Part shown: piece by piece, positions 35,524 through 46,707 of the stretch
Numbering within the stretch: the stretch's first letter is position 1
How the letters are laid out: each line of letters begins with the position of its first letter
Assembly (NCBI RefSeq): GCF_009766065.1
Contig: NZ_LMUE01000002.1
Span: 1,346,169-1,410,168 of the forward strand
Direction: 5' to 3'
DNA: 64,000 nt
DNA from: Dyella sp. S184
GTDB lineage: Bacteria > Pseudomonadota > Gammaproteobacteria > Xanthomonadales > Rhodanobacteraceae
Notes under the pieces: generated by a model
The model's input: the letters and a program-made list of their open reading frames with translations, nothing else
Told to the model about the DNA's origin: nothing
The model's database searches: none
Translations under genes and position numbers: made by a program

Positions 35524-36453
35524 ATGGATCTGGCGACCGCCTCCAGCGTGCTCCGGCTGCTGGCCGACCCCACCCGCGTGCGCCTGCTGGCGCTGCTCGA
35601 GCACGAAGAACTCACCGTCGCCGAGCTGGCCGCCGTGCTGCATCTGGCACAGCCGCGTGTCTCCACGCACCTAGCCAAGTTGAAGGAGGCAGGGTTGGTG
35701 CGCGACCGGCGCGCCGGCGTGTCCGCGTATTACCGCGCCAACAACGAGGGTGACGAGGCCCAGCACAGCTTGCTCGGCTCGCTGCGCGAGAGCATCGACG
35801 ATGCCTTGTTACGCGAAGACAGCGCTCGCCTGCCCGGCGTGCTGGCCAATCGTGCACGCGAGGAAGGCTGGGCCGACACCGTGGCTGGCGACATGGAGCG
35901 CCACTATTCGCCCGGTCGCACCTGGGAGACGCTGGCACGGTCGCTGCTGCAATTGCTGGGCACCGGCGACGTACTCGATATTGCCTCTGGCGATGGCATC
36001 ACCGCCGAATTGCTGGCACCGCACGCGCACTCCATCGTCTGTGTCGACAGTAGCGAACGCGTGGTCGAGGCTGCAGCAAAGCGCCTGCACTCCTTCGCCA
36101 ACGTGCAGGTACGCCAGGGCGACATGCATGCGCTGGACCTGGGTGAGCAGCGCTTTGACCTGGTGCTGATGCTGCATGCACTGACCTACGCCGAACATCC
36201 TGCCCAGGCCGTCGCCGAAGCCGCACGACTGCTTCGCCCCGGCGGCCGGCTGCTCGCCGTCACGCTGGGCCAGCACGACCATCGCACCGCGGTCGAGCCA
36301 TTCGACCATCGCAACCTCGGCTTCAGCAGCGAGCAGCTGGAAGGTTTCGCCGTCGCCGCCGAACTGGACGTGCTGAGTTGCATCCGGCTCAGTCGCGAAC
36401 GCAAGGCGCCTCATTTCGAAGTGATCAGCCTGCTTGCACGCAAGTCATCTTGA
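35524..36453 (+). CDS. ArsR-family regulator fused to a SAM-dependent methyltransferase domain
   Basis: A 309-residue protein. Residues 1-95 are a winged-helix ArsR domain ([31 protein letters not shown], recognition helix [15 protein letters not shown]). Residues 130-305 are a class I methyltransferase fold with motif [17 protein letters not shown] and post-[13 protein letters not shown]. No Cys metal-binding motif is seen in the HTH. It is followed after 34 bases by metH. Regulators of this build next to methionine-cycle genes are thought to sense S-adenosylhomocysteine or SAM (SahR-like role); that assignment is inference. AAGGA precedes the ATG. Confidence 0.9.
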   Translation: MDLATASSVLRLLADPTRVRLLALLEHEELTVAELAAVLHLAQPRVSTHLAKLKEAGLVRDRRAGVSAYYRANNEGDEAQHSLLGSLRESIDDALLREDSARLPGVLANRAREEGWADTVAGDMERHYSPGRTWETLARSLLQLLGTGDVLDIASGDGITAELLAPHAHSIVCVDSSERVVEAAAKRLHSFANVQVRQGDMHALDLGEQRFDLVLMLHALTYAEHPAQAVAEAARLLRPGGRLLAVTLGQHDHRTAVEPFDHRNLGFSSEQLEGFAVAAELDVLSCIRLSRERKAPHFEVISLLARKSS

Positions 36454-36487
36454 ACTACCGCTTCACCGCATAACCGAAGGACGTTTG

Positions 36488-37582
36488 ATGAGTAACCTGC
36501 CCTGGATCCACCCCGATCGCGTCGCCCTGCTGGAGCAGGCGCTGCGCCAGCGTATCCTGATCCTCGACGGCGGCATGGGCACCATGCTGCAGGCGCATGA
36601 GCTGGACGAAGGCGGCTTTCGTGGCGAGCGTTTCGAGCATGGCCACGACGGTCATGCGCATGTCCACGATAATCATGCCCATCCCGGTGGCTGCGACCTG
36701 AAGGGCAACAACGACCTGCTCACCCTGACCAAGCCGGAGATCATCCGCGGCGTGCACGAGGCCTACCTCGAGGCCGGCGCCGACCTGGTCGAGACCAACA
36801 CGTTCAACTCCACCCGCATCAGCCAGGCCGATTACCAGCTGCAGCATCTGGCCTACGAATTGAACCTCGAAGGCGCCCGCCTCGCCCGCGCTGCCTGTGA
36901 TGCGATGACTGCAAAAACGCCACACCAGCCGCGCTTCGTGATCGGCGTGCTCGGGCCCACCAGCCGCACCGCCTCGCTGTCGCCGGACGTCAACGACCCG
37001 GGCTTCCGCAACGTCACGTTCGAGGAGCTGGCCGAGAACTACACCGAATCCACCAACGGCCTGATCGACGGTGGCGCCGACGTGATCATGGTCGAGACGA
37101 TCTTCGACACCTTGAACGCCAAGGCCGCGTTGTTCGCGTTGAGCGAGCTGTTCCACCAGCGTGGCGCACGGATGCCGGTGATGATCTCCGGCACCATCAC
37201 CGACCGCTCCGGCCGCACTCTGTCGGGCCAGACCGCCGAGGCGTTCTATTACTCGGTGCGCCACGCGCGGCCACTGTCGGTCGGCTTCAACTGCGCACTC
37301 GGCGCGGACGACCTGCGCCCGCACATCCAGACGCTGGCGGGTATCGCCGAGAGTTATGTCAGCACCCATCCGAATGCCGGCCTGCCGAACGCCTTCGGTG
37401 AATACGACGAAACCCCCGAGGACATGGCTGGCGTCATCGGCGGTTTCGCCCGCGATGGCCTGCTGAACCTGGTTGGCGGCTGTTGCGGCACCACGCCGGC
37501 GCATATCAAGGCGATTGCCGAGGCGGTGCGCAACCATCCGCCGCGTACATTGCCATCGGCCACCAAAGTGGAGGCCGCATAA
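36488..37582 (+). CDS. metH: Methionine synthase, homocysteine-binding subunit (MetH N-terminal module)
   Basis: A 364-residue zinc-dependent homocysteine S-methyltransferase domain. It corresponds to the first module of B12-dependent MetH and transfers methyl from cobalamin to homocysteine. Zinc ligands are C269 ([10 protein letters not shown]) and C332-C333 ([10 protein letters not shown]). The catalytic-barrel motif [13 protein letters not shown] is present. An insertion at residues 51-68 contains seven His in HxH patterns ([15 protein letters not shown]) before CDLKGNND; E. coli MetH lacks it. AAGGA lies 7 bases before the ATG. The gene ends one base before the second MetH gene, so the enzyme is split into two chains. 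Confidence 0.95.
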   Translation: MSNLPWIHPDRVALLEQALRQRILILDGGMGTMLQAHELDEGGFRGERFEHGHDGHAHVHDNHAHPGGCDLKGNNDLLTLTKPEIIRGVHEAYLEAGADLVETNTFNSTRISQADYQLQHLAYELNLEGARLARAACDAMTAKTPHQPRFVIGVLGPTSRTASLSPDVNDPGFRNVTFEELAENYTESTNGLIDGGADVIMVETIFDTLNAKAALFALSELFHQRGARMPVMISGTITDRSGRTLSGQTAEAFYYSVRHARPLSVGFNCALGADDLRPHIQTLAGIAESYVSTHPNAGLPNAFGEYDETPEDMAGVIGGFARDGLLNLVGGCCGTTPAHIKAIAEAVRNHPPRTLPSATKVEAA

Positions 37583-37583
37583 C

Positions 37584-40274
<2,691 letters not shown>

Positions 40275-40277
40275 CCG

Positions 40278-40375
40278 GTAGGAATACACACTGTGCGCGA
40301 TGCTTTTGCGTGTACCTCGCGAAAGGCCATCGCGCACGACCGAAGGAAGTCCCTTGTGGGTAGGTGCGCTCCTAC
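40278..40375. repeat. GTAG-headed REP-like palindromic element
   Basis: The 98-bp unit is framed by GTAGGA (40278-40283) and TCCTAC (40370-40375). Inside, GTGCGCGATG (40293-40302) pairs perfectly with CATCGCGCAC (40328-40337), and the stem continues with CTTTTGCG against CGCGAAAG. The right part reads CCCTTGTGGGTAGGTGCGCT. GTAG heads and such stems characterise the RAYT-associated REPs (SMAG family) of Stenotrophomonas and relatives. It lies just after metH. No RAYT transposase is present in the window. Confidence 0.8.
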
Positions 40376-40384
40376 GACTCCAGG

Positions 40385-40726
40385 TCAGGCAATCGTGTCA
40401 CCGGTAATGCTGTTCTTGTGATGACGCAGATGCACGACCAGGTTGTAGACCGAGACGAACGCCGGGAAGAAATTCGAGATGATGCCCACCGAATCGTTCT
40501 TGCCGACCGTGAAATAAGCCAGCAACAACGCACTGCCCACCACCGACAGCCACCAGAACGACAGCGGCATCACCACCCGCTTGTGCTTGCGTGTGTAGTA
40601 CAGCTGCACAAACCAGCGGCTGGTGAACATCACCGAGCCGAGCAAGCCAACAACCTTCCACGGTGTCAGCTGGAAATGCTGCAACGCGTGCAGGATATGG
40701 GCAAGTTGAGTGCTGAGAAAATCCAT
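40385..40726 (-). CDS. Lipid-A-disaccharide synthase N-terminal-like (LAB_N) membrane protein
   Basis: A 113-residue protein with three membrane segments (VVGLLGSVMFTSRWFVQLYY, PLSFWWLSVVGSALLLAYF, FFPAFVSVYNLVVHL). It matches the LAB_N domain (PF07578), a small relative of SWEET/PQ-loop proteins. The SRWFVQLYYTRKHKRVVMPLSFW stretch carries the family signature. It is often found beside lipid A or glycosyltransferase genes, but here none is adjacent. Possible role in lipid or sugar handling is inference. The start at ATG 40726 fits the domain; the 19 codons upstream do not. Confidence 0.85.
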   Translation of the reverse strand: MDFLSTQLAHILHALQHFQLTPWKVVGLLGSVMFTSRWFVQLYYTRKHKRVVMPLSFWWLSVVGSALLLAYFTVGKNDSVGIISNFFPAFVSVYNLVVHLRHHKNSITGDTIA

Positions 40727-40887
40727 GGTCGGGTGCTTTGGCGTTGGAAGAACGGCGAGTTTACAACCCTCCACACGCACCACCGCCGAGCCGGCCCATA
40801 GCCTGCCAGTCGCCCTGTCCGGGGACGAAAACCGGCGCCAACCATTGACCCGCGCGACGACTCCCCCTAGAATTCCGCGTTCTCGGC

Positions 40888-40962
40888 GGGCGATTAGCTC
40901 AGCGGTAGAGCACTGCCTTCACACGGCAGGTGTCGCAAGTTCGATCCTTGCATCGCCCACCA
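40888..40962 (+). tRNA. tRNA-Val (anticodon CAC)
   Basis: A complete cloverleaf. The acceptor GGGCGAT pairs with ATCGCCC, the D-arm is GCTC/GAGC, and the anticodon arm CTGCC-TTCACAC-GGCAG gives anticodon CAC. The T-arm GCAAG-TTCGATC-CTTGC is followed by discriminator A and an encoded CCA. It reads valine GTG codons. Confidence 0.96.
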
Positions 40963-40974
40963 CTAGATTCCACG

Positions 40975-41004
40975 AAAAAGGCCACCGGATGAGGTGGCCT
41001 TTTT
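40975..41004. terminator. Rho-independent terminator after tRNA-Val
   Basis: AAAAAGGCCACC (40975-40986) and GGTGGCCTTTTT (40993-41004) are perfect 12-base arms around GGATGA. It ends the tRNA transcript and, read on the other strand, can also stop the convergent lipoprotein gene. Confidence 0.93.
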
Positions 41005-41049
41005 CGTTGCATGAACGTCAGAGCGGCAAACGCCACTTACCTGCCTCGA

Positions 41050-41415
41050 CTAATCGATGGATGAGGTCGCGTGCATGCAGTCCATGACCTGTTCGGAGAA
41101 CCAGGCGTCCTGTCCAGCGTTCGCATGATACTTTGCGGTAGTGGTTGGCCCAGTGGCGACGATATCTACCAGTGCGACCATTGGGCCGCCCGCACCATCC
41201 CTGAGCTGGATACTGGTTCCCCCGAACATCGGTACGACGGCCATCTGAGCCGATCTTTTCGACCAGCTTCCAGAAACACAGGCGACAACCTCATCCACGC
41301 TTCTGTCTCCTACGTAGTAACCGGTCGCGGGTGAATCGCGCAGGCTTTGTACCTCGGTGCATGCGGACAGGAGCCCAACAACAGCAATGAAGGCCAGATA
41401 TCGTTTCATGATCAT
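41050..41415 (-). CDS. Small lipoprotein of unknown function
   Basis: A 121-residue protein starting MIMKRYLAFIAVVGLLSAC, with a clear lipobox LLSAC-T and the lipidated Cys at position 19 (or 17 from the second Met). The mature part (SLRDSPATGYYVGDRSVDEV, then VACVSGSWSK) has two further Cys and is mostly beta in character. The ending EQVMDCMHATSSID is distinctive. I do not recognise a named family. It is on the same strand, 88 bases after the possible 79-residue gene at the end of the TonB-receptor operon, so it may belong to that group. Confidence 0.7.
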   Translation of the reverse strand: MIMKRYLAFIAVVGLLSACTEVQSLRDSPATGYYVGDRSVDEVVACVSGSWSKRSAQMAVVPMFGGTSIQLRDGAGGPMVALVDIVATGPTTTAKYHANAGQDAWFSEQVMDCMHATSSID

Positions 41416-41503
41416 TTGTATCCGTGGGTTTTCATGTTGTGCCAGACCATCATCAGTGTATCTGGCTTCCGCTTTCGACTGAAACCGCATAGCCGGGTAG
41501 CTA

Positions 41504-41743
41504 TCACCGGCTCGCACATCTCCACCTGAACATACCAAACGAAACCTGCGATGCCATTCTCGCTACTCCGGAGTGGAACCGGTCTGGCGACTTGGTTGCG
41601 AGAAGAAAGTCATTGTCACCCTGTTGGCAACGACCGCCGGTTGTATCGAGCACTTCAAATGACTTTTCAGTCCAGGCAAGCATTCTTAAACCGTTTGTTC
41701 CGCAACGTCCATCCTTGAAATACAACCGCGCGGCAGGAAGCAT
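41504..41743 (-). CDS. Possible 79-residue protein coupled to the TonB receptor
   Basis: Its ATG (41743-41741) overlaps the TonB-receptor stop in TGATG, a typical re-initiation arrangement. The sequence MLPAARLYFKDGRCGTNGLR, then MLAWTEKSFEVLDTTGGRCQ looks protein-like, but I recognise no family, signal peptide or membrane segment. It contains two Cys. It fills most of what would otherwise be a 327-base gap. It could equally be a chance frame. Confidence 0.35.
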   Translation of the reverse strand: MLPAARLYFKDGRCGTNGLRMLAWTEKSFEVLDTTGGRCQQGDNDFLLATKSPDRFHSGVARMASQVSFGMFRWRCASR

Positions 41744-43938
41744 CAGAGCTTTAGATCAAGGCTGAGACGTACCTCCCGTGGCTCGCCGGGATGCACGGTA
41801 ATGCCATCGGGCACTGGCGCGCTGGCAAGCGAAGCACGGTAGTCCTGCTCATATTCGATGTCGTAATACCTGCGGTCAAACAGGTTGAGTACGTCCAGCG
41901 TCAGCGATACCGAAGACGTGAGCGTGCGCTGCAGACGCAGGTTTGTGACGATCGCTGACGAACCGACCAGCGTGTTGTCCTGCGATAGTGGATATTTGCC
42001 GATGTAGCGCAGCTTGATATCGCCCGACCAGTTGTCGACGTCGTGTACGGTCAAGCCCAACGATGCGACCTTCGGCACTGCGTTGGGTATGTGATCACCC
42101 AACTCGCCATTGTCGTTGTTGTTGGCGAAGCGCGCATGCGTCCATGCCAGATCGGCGTCGAACAGCAACCAGTCGTTGATCACCGCGTGATTGTTCCATT
42201 CCACGCCGTAACGCTTGCTGGCACCGTTGGGCGTGGTGCTGCCGACTGCCGAATCCGCGTCGTAAACCAGCTCGGATTCACTGTTCAAACGCCAGAGCGA
42301 CAGCGAGCTTTGCAGGCCGGGAATGATCTCGGTGCGTACACCGATCTCCTGACCGAAGGCACCGACCAGCGGCGGTACGGGCGATGCCGAGCCACCAGTG
42401 GTCGGGTCGATCCGGTAGATCACACCGCGCGCGTCGTTGCTATGGAAGCCGTCACCAGCATCGAGGAAAAACTCGGTCTTGGCCCACGGGCCAAAGACCA
42501 GCGCGAGCTTTGGCGATGTGCGGCTCCCGGACGCGTCGCCGGTGTTCTGCGGAATATTAAACTCGGTCAGGCCCAGGTGAATATCGTCCTGGCGTATACC
42601 GATCTGACTGCGAAACCAGTCGCTCCACACGGTGGTGTTCTCGAGATACACGGCTGCTTCGGTTTCGTTGACGCGATTGTCGTTGACAGTCTGGAACGGG
42701 ATGCGGTCCTCGGTGTTGAACAGACCGACATCGATATGATCGTGACGCAGCTGAAAGCCGGCCTCGGTGGTGGAATCATGGCCGAACAGGCTCCCGGTCC
42801 AGCCGCGGGCGATCTTGGTGCCAACCAGGTTGCGCGACTCTGCCTGCTCGAACTGGTCGCCAGTGTCCGGTCGCAGCTCGAAATAGGTGAAGTCGGAAAA
42901 CAGCTGCAGTCGGTAGTGCTCGGCATACGCCGATACCTTGGTGTAACCGTTGGCGTCCTGGGTATGCCATTCGCCGGAGAGGATGTCGCGGCCGCTATAG
43001 CCACCATCGCTGGTATCCAACGCGCAGAACTGGCACAGCGCCCCGGACTGGATGAGCGACAGTGGCACCTGGTCGGTGGAATCCCAATGGGCGTCATAGG
43101 CGTTGAGGTCGATGGACCAGCCACGCGCGGCATCGCCATCGCTCAGGCGCGTCAGTCCGTTGAACTTGTGCATGTCCTCGGGCAACCGCCACGGTCCGTT
43201 TTCGCTCAGCACCTCCACCGCACCCAGCAAGGTGGGGCCGGCGGCGCTGGTGTTGCCACTGTCGGTCGTGGCCCAAGCCGGCAGCGACACTGGCGTGGAG
43301 CCGGCCAGCAGCATGCGACGGTAATCGAAGCTGCCGAGGGTAAGGTCGAGGATGGGACTGGGTAGGACGTTGCGGTAAAGAATGTCGGCCGAACCGGCAG
43401 CGGAGAAATCGCCGTTCTCGGCAAAGTAGGTGCCCTTGCGGTAATCGATCTGCTGCACCAGCTCGGGTATCAGGAAATTGAGGTCGGAATAGCCCTGGCC
43501 GTGTGCATTGGTCGGCATGTTGACCGGCACGCCGTCCACGCTGGTGGCGAAGTCGGTGCCGTGATCGAGGTTGTAGCCACGCAGAAAATACTGGTTGGCC
43601 TTGCCATCGCCGGAATGCTGGGTCACCACCATGCCTGGAATCGCCTCCAGCACCTCGCCCGGGCGCAGCAGCGGAATATCCTGCAGCAGCGACCCGAGAA
43701 TGACGCCCTGCGACGCGGCGCTGCTGGTGCCAATACCGTTGTTGTAGTGGCCAACCACGTCGACCGGCGTCAGCGTGGTCGCTGATGATGCGCTGGCTGG
43801 TGCGGTATCGCTGATTGGCTGGCTCGCCGGCGTGTCGGCAGGCTGCGCGTTAGCGATCGAAGCAGCGCATAACACCAAGCCGACGAACCACCTCGACAAA
43901 CTCTTCGCAAGAACCCGACAAGAGTGCAACGTATCCAT
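41743..43938 (-). CDS. TonB-dependent outer-membrane receptor
   Basis: A 731-residue receptor. The signal peptide ends near SIANA-QP. The plug domain (about 65-185) includes LRPGEVLEAIPGMVVTQHSG and GKANQYFLRGYNLDHGTDFA. A 22-strand barrel follows, and the protein ends EVRLSLDLKL, an unusual C-terminal residue compared with the common Phe. GGAG lies 9 bases before the ATG at 43938. It imports a scarce ligand with TonB energy; the substrate is unknown, but the receptor sequence is of the GYNLDHGTDFA subgroup that accompanies HupE-type proteins. It is the fourth gene of the DUF4331 operon. Confidence 0.92.
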   Translation of the reverse strand: MDTLHSCRVLAKSLSRWFVGLVLCAASIANAQPADTPASQPISDTAPASASSATTLTPVDVVGHYNNGIGTSSAASQGVILGSLLQDIPLLRPGEVLEAIPGMVVTQHSGDGKANQYFLRGYNLDHGTDFATSVDGVPVNMPTNAHGQGYSDLNFLIPELVQQIDYRKGTYFAENGDFSAAGSADILYRNVLPSPILDLTLGSFDYRRMLLAGSTPVSLPAWATTDSGNTSAAGPTLLGAVEVLSENGPWRLPEDMHKFNGLTRLSDGDAARGWSIDLNAYDAHWDSTDQVPLSLIQSGALCQFCALDTSDGGYSGRDILSGEWHTQDANGYTKVSAYAEHYRLQLFSDFTYFELRPDTGDQFEQAESRNLVGTKIARGWTGSLFGHDSTTEAGFQLRHDHIDVGLFNTEDRIPFQTVNDNRVNETEAAVYLENTTVWSDWFRSQIGIRQDDIHLGLTEFNIPQNTGDASGSRTSPKLALVFGPWAKTEFFLDAGDGFHSNDARGVIYRIDPTTGGSASPVPPLVGAFGQEIGVRTEIIPGLQSSLSLWRLNSESELVYDADSAVGSTTPNGASKRYGVEWNNHAVINDWLLFDADLAWTHARFANNNDNGELGDHIPNAVPKVASLGLTVHDVDNWSGDIKLRYIGKYPLSQDNTLVGSSAIVTNLRLQRTLTSSVSLTLDVLNLFDRRYYDIEYEQDYRASLASAPVPDGITVHPGEPREVRLSLDLKL

Positions 43939-44090
43939 GGACTGACTCCATACGTGCACCGCGGCAAACCAAGATCGATAGTGATATTGGCCATATCCCG
44001 AAAGTCGCACGAACAATTTGCAGCGTTCAAGTCAAAGTAAGTACGGGTTTAATACGGACAACATGTCAGCGCTGGCTCCGTAGCGCTGGA

Positions 44091-45350
44091 TCAATTTGGA
44101 ATGATCGCGCTGAAACCTGGAATCAGGATATTGAAGGCTCGCTGCACCAACCAGCCAGTAGCGAGAGCGATGATCAACAGCGACCCCCAGCGCAAGAGCA
44201 CCACTTGATAGAACCATGTCTTGCGCAGCATGTACGCCAGCGGCAGGAAGGCCAGCACGATGGCTTCCTGGCCGATCTCCACGCCAACGCTGAAACCACC
44301 GAGGGACGCTGCCATGGCGCCGGCCGGCAACTGCAGCCCGGCCAGGGCGCTGGCAAAACCCAGGCCGTGGATGAAACCGAAGGCAAAGGCAATCAACCAG
44401 ACGCGCTTGTGTACAACCGGATAGATGTTGTTCAGAGCCGCGACCATCACCGACAGGGCGATACCGGATTCCACCAATCGATCGGGCAAGTGCACGATGC
44501 CAAGAACGGCCAGCGACAGCGTCACCGAATGCGATAGGCTGAACGCGGATACGACCTTGATGACATCCAGGCATGCCGGCCAGAATCTCGGCGAAGCCTC
44601 CCAGCGATATTGCGGGGGTTGTGCCGTAAGCGCCATCAACGCGCCGCTGGTCTCGGCCAGGGCAGCACTTGCGCGCCATCCATCACCTCGCGGCTGCAAG
44701 CGGCGCCTGATCAGGACCGCCGGCAACAACAACGACAGCAGAAACAATATGTGATCGATACCGGTCCAGATGTGCCAGATACCGTCCGTGACAAAGCTCT
44801 TGAATTCCCCCCAGCGATCCGGCTCGCGCAAGTTCAGGCTGGCCACGGGGTCGCTCGGCCCGAGCACGGCGCCGGCGATCTTGTCGCCCGCGTGAATGGT
44901 GACAATGCCGCGGTGATAAGGATCGAGGTCGTACATCAGGCGATAGACGACCGTGAGCTTGCTCGGGATGTTCTTGTCGCAGACCGCATCGAACAGGATG
45001 ACTGCATAGGCACCATCGGTGTGCTCGTCGATCTTCTGTCCAGTCGGCTGCATCGCGCAGGTCAGGCCGTCGCCCTTGACCTCTAGTCGCGACAGCGCAT
45101 AGTCCTCAATGACCTTGCGCTGCGCCTTGACCTCGCCCCAGGTGATCGCTCCATCGTGCCTACTGTCGAGACCGATCGCATAATCGAGATCACGCAGGGC
45201 GATATCCCACTGGCCATGCATTACGTGATCGTTGGCAGTGTCAGTGCGCAAGGTGAGGTAGGCATCGCTTTCCTTGTGTGCATAGGCACTCAGCGGGCTG
45301 AAGCCAATGGCGATGACGAACAAGGCATACAGCCATCTTTGCAGGTTCAT
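44091..45350 (-). CDS. HupE/UreJ-family membrane protein with periplasmic N-terminal domain
   Basis: A 419-residue protein. After a signal peptide (ends SAYA-HKES) comes a periplasmic domain of about 170 residues. A C-terminal membrane domain with about seven helices follows, bearing the HupE_2 motifs: GIWHIWTGIDHILFLLSLL, FSLSHSVTLSLAVLG, IVHLPDRLVESGIA and GFIHGLGFASALA. The conserved His residues suggest metal handling; HupE itself is linked to nickel, but the specificity of this subgroup is not established. Its ATG overlaps the stop of the TPR gene (ATGA), so they are coupled. It lies between the TPR protein and the TonB receptor. Confidence 0.9.
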   Translation of the reverse strand: MNLQRWLYALFVIAIGFSPLSAYAHKESDAYLTLRTDTANDHVMHGQWDIALRDLDYAIGLDSRHDGAITWGEVKAQRKVIEDYALSRLEVKGDGLTCAMQPTGQKIDEHTDGAYAVILFDAVCDKNIPSKLTVVYRLMYDLDPYHRGIVTIHAGDKIAGAVLGPSDPVASLNLREPDRWGEFKSFVTDGIWHIWTGIDHILFLLSLLLPAVLIRRRLQPRGDGWRASAALAETSGALMALTAQPPQYRWEASPRFWPACLDVIKVVSAFSLSHSVTLSLAVLGIVHLPDRLVESGIALSVMVAALNNIYPVVHKRVWLIAFAFGFIHGLGFASALAGLQLPAGAMAASLGGFSVGVEIGQEAIVLAFLPLAYMLRKTWFYQVVLLRWGSLLIIALATGWLVQRAFNILIPGFSAIIPN

Positions 45351-46651
45351 CGATCGCTCCCGCGCGAGAAAGAGCGGCTGGCTGAGGCGGACACGTTCAA
45401 CGCTGATCGATCCGGCTGAGCCGCCCTCAGCTGCGCCACGAGTGGATCGATGGTCACATCCTTGAGATGCGTACTATCGATGAAATCGAGCGCAGGCTTT
45501 GCTGCCGCGGGATCGTTCGTGGCCAGCGCAGCCTCGAGATAGACGCGCACGTCCTTGGGTGCGCGCTGTACCCGCCAATTTTGCATGGCCAAATCCAACG
45601 CGGCCTTTGGATCATGCTCGACATGCAACAGATAGCTCGCCTCCTCGCGCATGAAGACGTGATCCCCGCGTTGGTCCATGGACCGAAACCGGGCATCCAT
45701 TTCCGCCATGTCGGCCTTGGCTTTTGGCAAATCGAGCGCTTTCTCCGCTGTCACGAGAACCAGAAACGATGTGTCGGATTGGGTATCACCGCCGACCAGG
45801 TCAATCGCCTCTTTGGCGCGGACATGATCAATCAGAAATTCGCCGTAGTCGGCCAGCAAAAAGTTGTCACCTGGCGTCAGTTGCAGGGCTTTCTTGAAAT
45901 GAGCATCGGCCTGATCGGCGAGGCCCATGCGTGCCGCGTTATCGGCCATCAAACCCTCAATCCACGCCGGGATGGCGGGGGGGGCCTTGGGGCCTGGGTT
46001 CTCCACATACGAGAACAATGCATCAGCCTGCGCGCCCTGCCCGCTGAGGCTGCGCAATGAGGCGCTACAGATCATGCCCATGAAATTGCCGGCATTGTTG
46101 GTTAGGTCGACACATAGGCGGTTTGCCAGAGCGTGGTCGCCCTGAACCATCGCAACCGTGGCCAACGTCAGCAGTGCCTGAACGTTGCCCGGGTCACGTT
46201 TGAGAATCTGCGTAAGTTCGTCGCGGGATGCCTGGAAAAAATGCCGGCTTTGCTGGATCGTCGCGTGTATGAGCATGACCGGAACAGGCGGTGTCGGTAA
46301 TGCCATGAATGGCTGAATCACTGCCATTGCGCGGCCCAAGTAACGGGCATCGCCAGTCGAACGGCCGTAGTCCACATAGGCTGTGGCAAGCAACACGGCC
46401 TTTGTCGCATCTTGAGGGTGAGCACTGAAATCGCTGCGCAGTTGGTCGAATTGACGCACACGAGGATCAGTCCGCGGAGGTACGAGCTGCAGGACAACGC
46501 TGTCATTGGCGGGAATGTAGGGAGCGTCCCGAGCCGTTTGAGCAGCGAGAGGAATTGGCAACATGAACAGCAATGGGAAAAAAAGACGAAGTACGACGCA
46601 GCATGAACTGCGCCGTACTTCGTCGACCGTGCCTTCGTGTGTGTCATTCAT
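45347..46651 (-). CDS. Exported tetratricopeptide-repeat protein
   Basis: A 434-residue protein with a hydrophobic export signal after a 16-residue lead (LRLFFPLLFMLPIPLAAQTA). Several TPR-like helical repeats follow: TQILKRDPGNVQALLTLATVAMV, ADQADAHFKKALQLTPGDNF and EASYLLHVEHDPKAALDLAM. TPRs bind partner proteins, so it may scaffold the envelope proteins of this operon. It starts 57 bases after the DUF4331 stop, with a weak ribosome-binding site, and overlaps the HupE start by four bases. Confidence 0.85.
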   Translation of the reverse strand: MNDTHEGTVDEVRRSSCCVVLRLFFPLLFMLPIPLAAQTARDAPYIPANDSVVLQLVPPRTDPRVRQFDQLRSDFSAHPQDATKAVLLATAYVDYGRSTGDARYLGRAMAVIQPFMALPTPPVPVMLIHATIQQSRHFFQASRDELTQILKRDPGNVQALLTLATVAMVQGDHALANRLCVDLTNNAGNFMGMICSASLRSLSGQGAQADALFSYVENPGPKAPPAIPAWIEGLMADNAARMGLADQADAHFKKALQLTPGDNFLLADYGEFLIDHVRAKEAIDLVGGDTQSDTSFLVLVTAEKALDLPKAKADMAEMDARFRSMDQRGDHVFMREEASYLLHVEHDPKAALDLAMQNWRVQRAPKDVRVYLEAALATNDPAAAKPALDFIDSTHLKDVTIDPLVAQLRAAQPDRSALNVSASASRSFSRGSDR

Positions 46652-46707
46652 GGAGTCATACTCGAAGGCGGCTTACTGCAATAAATCAGCTGGAAACTTG
46701 CAAGATA

